Source: an uncultured Neomegalonema sp. (GTDB lineage: Bacteria > Pseudomonadota > Alphaproteobacteria > Rhodobacterales > Rhodobacteraceae). From it: DNA of 41,691 nucleotides. This document shows, in pieces, positions 1 through 8,265 of the stretch. Positions within the stretch are counted from its first letter, which is position 1. Each line of letters begins with the position of its first letter. Location: NCBI GenBank assembly GCA_937990185.1, contig CALKBI010000048.1:1-41691 (forward strand), read 5' to 3'. The notes beneath the pieces are model-generated. The model was not told the DNA's origin, searched no databases, and saw only the letters and a program-made list of their open reading frames with translations. The translations under genes and the position numbers were made by a program.

Positions 1-1038
1 GCCGAGGAAGTTTTCCCAGCCAACCTCTTCGAGGTGCGGGTCCTGGAACGAGTGCATCGTGACCATGTGGATCGGACCACGGCCCGCGTTCACTTCGCTG
101 ATCAGCGCGTGGTTCCGCAAGCATGTTGGAATTGGGCGGTGGGTGACGTGGGACGCCTCAGGGTCGAGGTACTCCTTGCCGACCATTTTTTGCAGCTCTG
201 GGAACCACTTGGATTCGTACTCTTCGCCCATGCCGTTTTGGGTGTAGGTCTTGAGGTGCAGGAAGTACGCGCCAACAGGACCATAACCGTCTTTAAAGCG
301 GGCAAGAACGATGCGGTTCTCCATTTGCGTCATCTTCGCACCAGCGTTGATGAGCAAGCCATACGCCGAAGCGGAGGACCAAGGAGCATACCAAGTCCGG
401 CCTGAGCCTTCACCAACCGAGCGCGGCTTGAAGATGTTGGACGCACCGCCCGCACTACAAACAACGGTCTTCGATTTGAAGACGTGGTAGTTGCCGGTAC
501 GAACGTTAAAGCCAACAGCACCAGCGACGCGGTTTTCTTTGCTTTCATCCATCAGCAAGTGCGTGACGCAAATGCGGTTGAAGACTTCATCGGCAGACTT
601 CTTCGCGGCTTCAGCCACAATCGGCTTGTAGGATTCGCCGTGGATCATGATTTGCCAGCGGCCTTCACGAAGGTATTGACCCGTGTCCGGGTCTTTCATG
701 ATCGGCAGGCCCCAGTCCTCAAACTGGTGAACCGTGCTGTCAACGTGGCGCGCCATATCGAAGAGCAAATCTTCGCGGACGAGGCCCATCAGATCGATAC
801 GGGCGTAACGCACGTGATCTTCGGGGTTATTCTCGCCCCAGCGTGTGCCCATGTAGCAGTTAATCGCGTAAAGGCCCTGCGCCACAGCACCGGAACGGTC
901 GATATTTGCCTTTTCAGCAATAACGATCTTTTTGTCCTGACCCCAGTAACGCGCTTCGAAAGCGGCGCCTGTACCACCAAGACCCGCACCGACGACTAAT
1001 ACGTCGATATTGTCTTCGACTATCGTTTTATGTGCCAT
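1..1038 (-). CDS. aprA: Adenylylsulfate (APS) reductase alpha subunit, partial
   Basis: This is the FAD-containing catalytic subunit of dissimilatory APS reductase. In sulfur oxidisers it runs in reverse, joining sulfite and AMP to form APS in the cytoplasm. Read on the minus strand, the gene starts at an ATG whose first base is 1038 and stays open for 346 codons to the left edge, so roughly the C-terminal half is outside the window. The N-terminus (residues 11-24) reads IDVLVVGAGLGGTG, the FAD-binding glycine motif, followed by FEARYWGQDKKIVIAEKA and DRSGAVAQGLYAINCYMG, which are strongly AprA-like. The ATG overlaps the aprB stop (TGATG), so the two are translationally coupled. Direction of catalysis is inferred from the neighbouring soeA and aprM and from the absence of dsr sulfate-reduction genes here. 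Confidence 0.93.
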   Translation of the reverse strand, partial: MAHKTIVEDNIDVLVVGAGLGGTGAAFEARYWGQDKKIVIAEKANIDRSGAVAQGLYAINCYMGTRWGENNPEDHVRYARIDLMGLVREDLLFDMARHVDSTVHQFEDWGLPIMKDPDTGQYLREGRWQIMIHGESYKPIVAEAAKKSADEVFNRICVTHLLMDESKENRVAGAVGFNVRTGNYHVFKSKTVVCSAGGASNIFKPRSVGEGSGRTWYAPWSSASAYGLLINAGAKMTQMENRIVLARFKDGYGPVGAYFLHLKTYTQNGMGEEYESKWFPELQKMVGKEYLDPEASHVTHRPIPTCLRNHALISEVNAGRGPIHMVTMHSFQDPHLEEVGWENFLG

Positions 1039-1517
1039 CAGTAATACACGCCTTTCTTCATGGTGAGACCGTTGGATTCAAGGGTATGCAAGCCGCCCTC
1101 ATCCATGCGTACATATTCAGGCTCTTTATAAAGAAGCTGGCTATCACGCATTTCGTCACTTGGACCACTTTCGTCAGAGAGTTGAGGAATGCCCTCGCCC
1201 CAAGGCTTTGTGGTGATTGGTGACAGGAAGTTCTTTTCCGTGCCGTCACGGAATTTAATCCGCCATGCAATCGTGCCTTTTTGCTCGTCGCGGTTCACAC
1301 GAACACTGTGACCGAGCGGAGCAAAATCTGCGTATCCGCGAACGTCAATTGCGTTTTGCGGACATGCTTTCACGCAAGAATAGCACTCCCAGCACATATT
1401 CGGTTCGATATTATACGCGCGGCGCGTGGTTTTATCGATGTGCATGATATCTGAAGGGCAGATGTCGACGCAATGTCCGCACCCGTCACAGCTTGTCATA
1501 TAGACGAAAGTTGGCAT
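1038..1517 (-). CDS. aprB: Adenylylsulfate reductase beta subunit (2 x [4Fe-4S])
   Basis: This is the ferredoxin-like electron-transfer subunit of APS reductase, which passes electrons between the AprA flavin and a membrane partner. The 159-residue protein has two four-cysteine clusters near the N-terminus: C10, C13, C16, C20 (SCDGCGHCVDICP) and C42, C45, C48, C52 (MCWECYSCVKACP). Trp43 lies inside the second motif, as is typical of AprB. The remainder is the AprB-specific tail that wraps AprA, ending in GVYY. Length is normal for the family. The gene lies 52 nt downstream of the membrane gene and overlaps aprA by one base. An AGGAACAGG stretch lies just upstream of the ATG. Confidence 0.95.
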   Translation of the reverse strand: MPTFVYMTSCDGCGHCVDICPSDIMHIDKTTRRAYNIEPNMCWECYSCVKACPQNAIDVRGYADFAPLGHSVRVNRDEQKGTIAWRIKFRDGTEKNFLSPITTKPWGEGIPQLSDESGPSDEMRDSQLLYKEPEYVRMDEGGLHTLESNGLTMKKGVYY

Positions 1518-1569
1518 GAGCCTGTTCCTTGTCTTATCTAAATTGGTGTCGCGTCAGCCAGATGGCTGA

Positions 1570-2400
1570 CTAGTGATGACGCGGTGCTTCGCGTTTAATT
1601 CCGAGTCCCATGTCCATCGGCGCATCAACAAGCAGCGACATTGAATGGCGCTTTTGCTGTTCCGGATCGTCACGGGAGATTGTTGGCAAGTTCATCGCTG
1701 AACCATTGGCCATGGCAACTTTCTTTTGGAAAGCAGCGGCAGGCTTGAAGAACATATGGGCGAATTTCGACCACGGTACGCCGCCGAACAAAAGCACGGT
1801 GGAGATTAAGAACAGGCCGAAGAAAATCCAGCCGATTGCCGTGCCTTGAGAGAAGGACCAGAGCAAGCCGAACGTGGCCATGCCGAGCAGCGATAGAACG
1901 AACATATCCGCGCGGACAATTCTGAATGGCGAGTTGCCCTCAGCAGAAACATCGACCCGGATGAAGAACCAGAACCAATATCCGCCCACACAGATCATCA
2001 GAGCGCTAAGACGCCAGATAAAGCCCCAAAAGCCGCCAGAGGTGTCAGCGGGGTTCATGCCGAAGACCAAGGCGAGTGTTGAAATAACGAAAAAGACAAA
2101 GCCATACATGCCAAGCAAATGGGCAATCCGGCGATGCTGATTACAAAATTCCGAAGATGTCAGCACGTCAGAAGCGATGGTTTTGATCGCGAGGCTGGTT
2201 CTCTTTGGCCCCTTGACAGGGGTAACCGCATTTTCCGCAGCTTTCTGCGCCGTATTAAAGAAATATTTCGCGCTCTTTTTATGAACGACGTCGAATATCG
2301 TTCCTCCAATGACGAGCAAGATCATCAAAATAACGAAGAACGTCATGATGCCCGGCGAAATTGATGACGCTAATTCAGCGAAAGGGTTGTTAGTGAGCAT
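1570..2400 (-). CDS. aprM: AprM-like membrane anchor of APS reductase
   Basis: This is an integral membrane protein of 276 residues with about five hydrophobic segments: GIMTFFVILMILLVIGGTIF, YGFVFFVISTLALVFG, the WGFIWRLSALMICVGGYWFW stretch, MFVLSLLGMATFGLLW and GWIFFGLFLISTVLLFGG. A histidine-containing HRRIAHLLGMYGF precedes the second segment. Position directly before aprBA gives the aprM-aprB-aprA order described for sulfur oxidisers such as Allochromatium vinosum, where AprM is thought to link the soluble AprBA to the quinone pool. I chose the ATG at 2400 because AGAGG lies 10-15 nt upstream. An ATG at 2439 would add 13 residues but has no such site. The name rests on context and topology. 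A NarI- or HdrE-like cytochrome-type anchor is the alternative. Confidence 0.75.
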   Translation of the reverse strand: MLTNNPFAELASSISPGIMTFFVILMILLVIGGTIFDVVHKKSAKYFFNTAQKAAENAVTPVKGPKRTSLAIKTIASDVLTSSEFCNQHRRIAHLLGMYGFVFFVISTLALVFGMNPADTSGGFWGFIWRLSALMICVGGYWFWFFIRVDVSAEGNSPFRIVRADMFVLSLLGMATFGLLWSFSQGTAIGWIFFGLFLISTVLLFGGVPWSKFAHMFFKPAAAFQKKVAMANGSAMNLPTISRDDPEQQKRHSMSLLVDAPMDMGLGIKREAPRHH

Positions 2401-2476
2401 TAGCCATCTACCTCTGACAAAAACGATATGTTGGAACACATGGAACCTGTATTCCCAGTGTTGTAAATCTTAATTT

Positions 2477-5323
2477 TCATGTCCACTCCTCCCCGAAACG
2501 GACTTCTTTAGGTGCTTCGGCGACCGGACTCTTTTGAGCTTTTGTTTCCGGTTGTGCTTCAGCGGGCGGGTCTGCTTTTTCAATCTTCACGCGCAGATCA
2601 TACCAAGCTGCTTGTCCGGTAATCGGGTCGGAGTTCGACCAGCGCAGACCATCGCCTTTCGGCGGCAGCAATTCGTGAATGAGATGATTGAGAAGGAAGC
2701 CTTTGGTAACTTCGGGTGCTCCGTCCGACAAAGCCCAAGCGCCCTTACGTTTGCCAATCGCGTTCCATGTCCAAAGGGTCTTGCCGTTCACGGCATCCAT
2801 CCGGGCAACCGGCACTGTGATCCGACCATGATGGGATGAAACATGCGCCCAATCGCCATCTTTCAGACCATGCGCATCACAAACTTCGCCGGGAACATAA
2901 AGCGGGTTGCGCCCGTGAATTTGGCGAAGCCATGCGTTCTGTGATCCCCATGAGTGATACATGGCAGCAGGACGCTGTGTAATCGCATGGAGTGGATATT
3001 CGTCTTCGCTCACGCCTTCTTGTTCGAAAGGCTTATACCAAATCGGCAACGGATCGAAGGCATCAAGAATACGCTGGCGCATATGCTCAGGGGGCTGGCG
3101 GTCGCCGTGACCCAGAGCGGCCAGCTTGAAATTCTGCATCGGCTCCAGATAAAGCTGATTAAAGAAAGGCGCTGGCGCATCAATAATGCCAATGCCAACA
3201 GCCCAGTCCTGATAGGCTTGATTTGCGAATTTGTAGAACTGCGCTTCTTTGGGGATATGACCAATCCAGAAGCCGCCGTTTTCGATGTATTTCTCAAGCT
3301 GGTCCGGGTTGACCGCGCCGCGACCCTCGGCGGTTCCATCACCGCGCCAACCGGCAAGCGGACCGACGCCCGGACGCCGTTCGTGATTCACCATGTAATC
3401 GGCGTAGTCTTTGTATTTGCGCGTCCCGTCTTCCGCCGTGAAGGACGGGAGCTTTAATCTGTCTGCCAAATCAAGCAGAGCGGATTGGAAGCCTTTTACA
3501 TCGCGGCCTTTGCCTTGGGTGGCCGGATCGACCACAGGCCAACGGATCGCATCTGCCGCCGCATCCGGCTCGCAAATCGGGCGGTCCAACATGCTTATGC
3601 AGTCATGCCGTTCCAGATATGTCGTATCGGGCAGGATCAGATCGGCGTAGGCCACCATCTCGGACGAATAGGCATCCGAATAGATGATGTAAGGAATTTT
3701 ATAATCGCCGTTCTCGTCTTTATCCTCGAGCATCTCCATAACGCCGCGCGTGTTCATGGAGGAGTTCCAAGACATGTTCGCCATGTAAAGGAAAAGCGTG
3801 TCGATCTTGTACGGATCAGCGGCATGGGCGTTGCTGATGACCATGTGCATCAAACCATGCACTGACATCGGGTTATCCCATGTGAATGCTTTGTCGATAC
3901 GCTGCGGCGTACCGTCATCATCCATCAACAGATCAACCGGACCACGCGGGAACCCAAGATGCGGCCCTGCAAGCGGGCCTTCACCGACACGCTTGGTATG
4001 CGGCATCGGATGGCCGATAGCAGGCTTTGGATAAGGCGGTTTAAAGCGATAGCCGCCGGGACATTCGACCGATCCCAACAGCAGTTGGAGAATATGGATT
4101 GAACGACAAGTCTGGAAGCCGTTCGAGTGCGCGCTGATCCCGCGCATGGCGTGGAAGCTGACCGGGCGCCCGATCATCTTTGCGTGGCGCTCTCCGTAAA
4201 CATCGGTCCAAGGCTGATCCAGCTCAATCGCCTCGTCAAAAGCGGTGGTCGCTAGTTCTGCTGCAAGGCGCTTGATCGTTGCCGCTGGAACGCCGGTCGT
4301 CTCAGCCACCGCATCCGGCGCATATTGTTTATCGAGGTATTTCTCGGCCAAGAGATGAAAGACCGGAATGGCATTGCGGCCATCGGGTAATGTCACCGCG
4401 CCTTTCAGAGACGCATCAAGGCGGTTGGTTTTAGCAACGCGGACATCCGCATATTTGCGGCTCCACACCAGATGCTCGCCATCCTCATCGCGCGCAAACG
4501 TACCGTCATCTTCTTTGCCCGGATTTTGGATGACCAGCCAAGGCGCGTTTGTATAGCGTAGCAGGTAATCGAGATCGACTTTGCCCGCCCGCAACAGCTC
4601 GTGGATGAGAGCCAGCACAAACAATCCGTCGGTGCCGGGGGTAATGCCGACCCACTCGTCAGCAATCGCGTTATAGCCGGTGCGAACCGGATTGACGCCG
4701 ACAATCTTTGCGCCACGCTCTTTTAGCTTTGAAAGGCCCAGCTTGATCGGGTTGGAATCGTGATCTTCGGCAACGCCAAAGATCATAAACATCTTCGTGC
4801 GTTCCCAATCCGGCGCGCCGAACTCCCAAAACGCGCCGCCCATCGTGTAGATGCCCGCAGCGGCCATGTTCACTGAACAAAATCCGCCATGCGCCGCATA
4901 GTTCGGCGTGCCGAACATCTGCGCCCACCACGACGTGAAGGATTGAGATTGATCGCGCCCTGTAAAGAAAGCGAGCTTTTTGGGATCATCTGCGCGAATT
5001 TTGCCAAGCCGATCCGCCGCAAGCGTCAGCGCTTCGTCCCACGAAATTTCTTCAAAATCGCCTGAACCGCGCGGTCCGACCCGTTTCATGGGTTTCATCA
5101 AGCGTGCTGGCGAATAGTGCTGCATAATGCCAGCACTGCCTTTTGCACATAGAACGCCCTGATTTACGGGGTGGTCTTTGTTGCCTTCGATATAACGGAC
5201 GAGGCCATCACGAATATGCACGTTGATGCCGCAACGGCACGCACACATGTAGCAGGTCGTCTTTCGTATCTCGTCAGAAACCGTTGGCGATAAATCGACC
5301 ATCGGTTCAGCGTTCGACAACAT
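2477..5323 (-). CDS. soeA: Sulfite:quinone oxidoreductase molybdopterin subunit SoeA
   Basis: This is the catalytic subunit of the cytoplasmic sulfite-oxidising molybdoenzyme SoeABC, a member of the DMSO reductase superfamily. The 948-residue protein begins with an iron-sulfur motif C24-x2-C27-x3-C31-x27-C59 (TTCYMCACRCG ... LCAKG). It then has the GRDQSQSFTSWWAQ block and HGGFCSVNMAAAG, where C149 is the likely molybdenum ligand. No twin-arginine signal is visible, which agrees with the cytoplasmic location known for SoeA. The C-terminal domain has the NPLYVPGEVCDAHGLKDGDW pattern of the molybdopterin-dinucleotide-binding fold. The ATG at 5323 has GGGGGAG seven bases upstream. The usual partners SoeB (Fe-S) and SoeC (membrane) are absent on both sides. 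The next gene, 76 nt downstream, is aprM. Confidence 0.87.
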   Translation of the reverse strand: MLSNAEPMVDLSPTVSDEIRKTTCYMCACRCGINVHIRDGLVRYIEGNKDHPVNQGVLCAKGSAGIMQHYSPARLMKPMKRVGPRGSGDFEEISWDEALTLAADRLGKIRADDPKKLAFFTGRDQSQSFTSWWAQMFGTPNYAAHGGFCSVNMAAAGIYTMGGAFWEFGAPDWERTKMFMIFGVAEDHDSNPIKLGLSKLKERGAKIVGVNPVRTGYNAIADEWVGITPGTDGLFVLALIHELLRAGKVDLDYLLRYTNAPWLVIQNPGKEDDGTFARDEDGEHLVWSRKYADVRVAKTNRLDASLKGAVTLPDGRNAIPVFHLLAEKYLDKQYAPDAVAETTGVPAATIKRLAAELATTAFDEAIELDQPWTDVYGERHAKMIGRPVSFHAMRGISAHSNGFQTCRSIHILQLLLGSVECPGGYRFKPPYPKPAIGHPMPHTKRVGEGPLAGPHLGFPRGPVDLLMDDDGTPQRIDKAFTWDNPMSVHGLMHMVISNAHAADPYKIDTLFLYMANMSWNSSMNTRGVMEMLEDKDENGDYKIPYIIYSDAYSSEMVAYADLILPDTTYLERHDCISMLDRPICEPDAAADAIRWPVVDPATQGKGRDVKGFQSALLDLADRLKLPSFTAEDGTRKYKDYADYMVNHERRPGVGPLAGWRGDGTAEGRGAVNPDQLEKYIENGGFWIGHIPKEAQFYKFANQAYQDWAVGIGIIDAPAPFFNQLYLEPMQNFKLAALGHGDRQPPEHMRQRILDAFDPLPIWYKPFEQEGVSEDEYPLHAITQRPAAMYHSWGSQNAWLRQIHGRNPLYVPGEVCDAHGLKDGDWAHVSSHHGRITVPVARMDAVNGKTLWTWNAIGKRKGAWALSDGAPEVTKGFLLNHLIHELLPPKGDGLRWSNSDPITGQAAWYDLRVKIEKADPPAEAQPETKAQKSPVAEAPKEVRFGEEWT

Positions 5324-5398
5324 CAACCAACTCCCCCGCGCACGGGAGACACGAATCTCTCGCGCTTATGCGCACTAAAGTAATAAAGTTTCGCGCAC

Positions 5399-5448
5399 TC
5401 AACATATTGATCCCGCCTTCGTCAACCTCGATTGGATCAACATATTGC
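5399..5448. promoter_or_regulatory. Paired TCAACATATTG boxes upstream of soeA
   Basis: TCAACATATTGA occurs at 5399-5410 and TCAACATATTGC at 5437-5448, in the same orientation and 38 bp apart. The first is nearly palindromic (TCAA-CATA-TTGA). They lie about 76-125 bp upstream of the soeA ATG, a natural place for a regulator of the soe-apr operon. The repeat is seen directly; its role is inferred. Confidence 0.4.
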
Positions 5449-5726
5449 CGCAGTAATAGCCAGAGATGCGCGCTCAAAGCGCAGAAAATTTGAACAATAA
5501 TTTGGAATTGAAGCCAACAAGGGTACTTGCGGGCAAAGCAGATCTCTGACGAGAAGACAGCGTCGCTCGGATCTGGACAGATTGGAGGGTAATTGGAGCT
5601 ATGTTAGTCGAGAACTGGCATCAAGCCGTTTGCATTCACAACGTGCTGAAATGGAGCGGCGCAACCACTGCGCAACACTCTCAATAAGTATAAATGGCGA
5701 CAAAACATCGCCCTATATTGTGTTGG

Positions 5727-5757
5727 GCGAGAAGAATTCACCAAGAATCCTTCTCGC
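5727..5757 (-). terminator. Hairpin downstream of the VPxPA-signal protein
   Basis: The arms GCGAGAAGAATTC (5727-5739) and GAATCCTTCTCGC (5745-5757) pair over 13 positions with one mismatch around a 5-nt loop. The hairpin starts 16 bases past the stop of the minus-strand gene at 5774. No clear U-run follows, so it may act as a transcript end or RNA-stabilising structure rather than a textbook intrinsic terminator. Confidence 0.55.
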
Positions 5758-5773
5758 GATTTCTTTGGTCGAA

Positions 5774-6322
5774 TTATTCAGCCGCTTTTTTGCGGCGCAT
5801 TGCTCCACCGATCCCGGCAAGACCAGCAAGAATGAACAATGCGGTTGCTGGAACAGGAACGCTGCCACCGCCTGGAGCTGCGGCTGGTTCTGGGGTGGTC
5901 ACGCTAACGAATGTCGTCGTGCCAGCGAAATCAAAGCCACTTCCATTGCCGAGTGAATCGGTAACCGCCGTCCAGATGCTTGCATTACCGCCTTCGAAAC
6001 TGAATGTAGATGCACGTGGTTCGTACAAAACGGCATCATATGTTGTGCCGTAGCTCGTGAACGAGCCAGCAATATCATCAGCCACAAAGACCGTTTCTGT
6101 TGGTTCCTCACCCGTAAAGCCAAGAAGGTCACTGCTTGTAACCGTGAGGTCAATATTGGCACCTGCATATGTTGCGGTCGCCGCGGTCGAGTCGATCACC
6201 AGTGATGCTTGGCCAAGCCCTTTTCCAAGGTTGACATCATATGTGAAGATGCCCGCAGTCGCAGGAGCAGAAATCGCCATGGTTGTGATGGCTACTGCTA
6301 GTGCCTTTTTCAGAGTTTTCAT
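5774..6322 (-). CDS. Secreted protein with VPxPA (PEP-CTERM-like) sorting signal
   Basis: The protein has 182 residues. It opens with a Sec signal peptide (MKTLKKALAVAITTMAIS, then APATAG) and has a beta-rich, Thr/Ser-rich body lacking cysteine. It ends with a Gly/Pro linker followed by VPVPATALFILAGLAGIG and a basic tail AMRRKKAAE. This three-part ending (VPxPA, hydrophobic helix, basic cluster) is the VPLPA/PEP-CTERM type recognised by exosortases, which cleave it and hand the protein to the cell surface or matrix. The body is not recognised. The ATG at 6322 has AAGGAA seven bases upstream; a farther upstream start would precede the signal peptide awkwardly. No exosortase gene is in the window. 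Confidence 0.82.
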   Translation of the reverse strand: MKTLKKALAVAITTMAISAPATAGIFTYDVNLGKGLGQASLVIDSTAATATYAGANIDLTVTSSDLLGFTGEEPTETVFVADDIAGSFTSYGTTYDAVLYEPRASTFSFEGGNASIWTAVTDSLGNGSGFDFAGTTTFVSVTTPEPAAAPGGGSVPVPATALFILAGLAGIGGAMRRKKAAE

Positions 6323-7056
6323 TTTTGTTTCCTTACCGGATAAACGTGATTGGTGGTAAACGGAACTTTGCAAGGCACGTGTCAAATCCACACGTCAGGT
6401 CGATATTTTTGAAGATAGCACTTGAAAATTATATCTTACATTCAGTGCATTAGGACTTTTTTAACCATCTTTACCGGAGGAATACTCAGGTTTAAGGGGC
6501 TTTTTCGGCCATGCATCTGCGCTCGGATTATGCGGAAAATTATTTTGGCGATTTCGGGATACGAAACGAAATTCAGATCCTGAAACGCAGGTTAGACCGA
6601 CTTTAAACGGTCGCCGATCCCATATTTTCTACCTTACGGTATTTCGTTTGGCTTCAAATACAGCCGAGAGTTTATTTTGACTTTTGAAGGTCGTAATCAC
6701 TGATCTCGTAGTTGGAATATTATGTTTCAGGATTTCTATTACGTTCCGATTTGGGTCGATCGCCTCCACCGGATGGCCTGTTGCAATTCAGCACAGGGCC
6801 AGAGCAACACGTAATCGCTGCAGCGTATCGTCTATGCAATTTCATGAAGAAACCTCGTGGAACCCGCAACTATAAGAATATTACGGGCAGCCTGCTACTG
6901 ACTTGCGCAGAGGGTAAAAATGGATTTCAGGATATTGCGGCTGTTTTCACGGATTTTACCGCAAAAACAGGTTAGGCTTTACATCTTTTAAAAGGGTTTT
7001 TCAGTGCTTTTCTCTGAAATTCAAGCCAACTTCGAAGACCATTCCCATCGCTTTAG
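6323..7056. other. Long non-coding stretch
   Basis: I see no supported gene in these 734 bases. The right part (roughly 6680-6980) can be read through on the plus strand, but the peptides are unrelated to any family I know and have no ribosome site. Small imperfect hairpins occur: GACCG/CGGTC at about 6595-6612 and a bulged TGGCCTGT/ACAGGGCCA at 6774-6801. The promoter of the sorting-signal gene at 6322 must lie at the left end, in the AT-rich 6390-6480 part. Confidence 0.5.
6999..7019 (-). terminator. Possible weak terminator after cca
   Basis: On the minus strand TTTCAG and CTGAAA form a 6-bp stem with a 9-nt loop, 38 bases past the cca stop, followed by AACCCTTTT. The stem is short and the T-run is interrupted, so this is only a candidate. 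Confidence 0.25.
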
Positions 7057-8250
7057 TTAAGCTCGGGCTTCGTCCATCAACGTCGCCTTATCCATCACGA
7101 AGTCACTGTCAATCCACAGCTTTTCGACTTTCTTGAGGATCTCACCCATTTTTGGACCCGGATCAACACCAATTGCCATCAAATCCTTAGAAGATACCGG
7201 CATTTTCTGGGAATCTCCGTCACTGACCGCTTTGATGATTTTAACATCCGGCACAGTGCCATCCTCAGCATGCTGAATGAAAAGCGTATCTTTTCCAGCA
7301 TCTTCGCCGCGCTCATATCCTAATCGGCGGGCATCTTCGGTCGTCCTAACCAGCAAACGCGGCGCACGGCGCGCACGTAAGTCAGCCATATTCTCATTAG
7401 ACAACCTAAGCGCGCGACCAACATCTCTCGGATCACCACCACGTGTAATGAGAGCAAGACGGCGCATCGGATCAGGCGACACACCAAACCGCCGCTCCAG
7501 CACTTCCAAAGCAGACATCGGCGGTGACGGGCGCGCGGTAGGCAGGGTTTTAACAAGGACTCCAGTCTGTTCCATCATATCAAGAGCAACCGCCAAACGC
7601 GGCGCTGATAACATTTTGAGGACCTCAGACCCTACGCGCTCTTTCGCAAGAGTTTCTAACCCACTTGTCAAACCAGCACACGCAACCAGAGCGTCCGGCT
7701 CCATCGCGCCTTCACCGTAATGCGCATGGAACCTGAAAAGCCGCAGAATCCGAAGAAAGTCTTCTTGAATTCTATCGCTCGCAGACCCGATAAAACGTAT
7801 GCGGCGAGCATTCAGATCGGAAACACCCGTACCAAGCAGATCATGCACCGTACCATCAGTATCCGCGTAGAGCGCATTCATCGTAAAATCGCGACGCGCG
7901 GCGTCCTTTTTCCAGTCTTTTGTGAACTTTACGACAGCACGCCTACCGTCAGTGTGCGTATCCTCACGCAAAGACGTAATTTCGAAGCTCCGTCGTCCCT
8001 TAATAGCCGTTATAGTTCCGTGCGAAAAGCCTGTCGGGATAACCTTGATATCAGCTTCAGTTAGAACACGGATCACTGTATTTGGGTCAACATCTATCGC
8101 TATATCGACGTCGTTAACACGGCGCTCAAGCAAGGCATCTCTAACGCATCCACCCACAAAACGCGCAGTTCCTCCGGCAGCTTTTAGAGCCTTCATAACT
8201 CCCGCCGTTTCGGGTGCAAAGAGCCATTCACCTGTGACTTTCTCAGCCAT
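7057..8250 (-). CDS. cca: CCA tRNA nucleotidyltransferase
   Basis: This is a class II nucleotidyltransferase that builds or repairs the 3' CCA end of tRNAs. The 397-residue protein shows the head-domain motifs in order: FVGGCVRDALL (about 31-41), the metal-binding DVDIAID (47-53) and RRDFTMNALY (about 119-128), then the neck motif RIQEDFLRILRLFRFHA. The long C-terminal region matches alphaproteobacterial CCA enzymes. Poly(A) polymerase I shares the head domain, but the neighbours favour CCA addition: this gene ends the DUF1285-NUDIX-DUF6111 set common in alphaproteobacteria. It starts 15 nt after the DUF6111 gene. Confidence 0.93.
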   Translation of the reverse strand: MAEKVTGEWLFAPETAGVMKALKAAGGTARFVGGCVRDALLERRVNDVDIAIDVDPNTVIRVLTEADIKVIPTGFSHGTITAIKGRRSFEITSLREDTHTDGRRAVVKFTKDWKKDAARRDFTMNALYADTDGTVHDLLGTGVSDLNARRIRFIGSASDRIQEDFLRILRLFRFHAHYGEGAMEPDALVACAGLTSGLETLAKERVGSEVLKMLSAPRLAVALDMMEQTGVLVKTLPTARPSPPMSALEVLERRFGVSPDPMRRLALITRGGDPRDVGRALRLSNENMADLRARRAPRLLVRTTEDARRLGYERGEDAGKDTLFIQHAEDGTVPDVKIIKAVSDGDSQKMPVSSKDLMAIGVDPGPKMGEILKKVEKLWIDSDFVMDKATLMDEARA

Positions 8251-8265
8251 CGTGCTTCATCCCAG

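Larger units (their letters stand above)
5324..5773. other. Non-coding stretch upstream of soeA
   Basis: I see no supported gene in these 450 bases between soeA and the sorting-signal protein, both on the minus strand. They hold the soeA ribosome site (5331-5337 on the minus strand), a pair of TCAACATATTG repeats at 5399 and 5437, and a strong hairpin at 5727-5757 that probably ends the upstream gene. The soeA promoter should lie here, but no convincing -35/-10 pair stands out. Confidence 0.6.

Noticed and set aside
34..999. Plus-strand frames across the aprA region
   Set aside because: They run opposite a strongly recognisable aprA reading frame and resemble no protein family. They are antisense shadows.
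6684..6975. Plus-strand reading frames in the long gap, including a peptide with TCAEGKNGFQDIAAVF
   Set aside because: No ribosome site and no family resemblance; I also considered a pilin (Flp) gene, but the conserved pilin core is missing.
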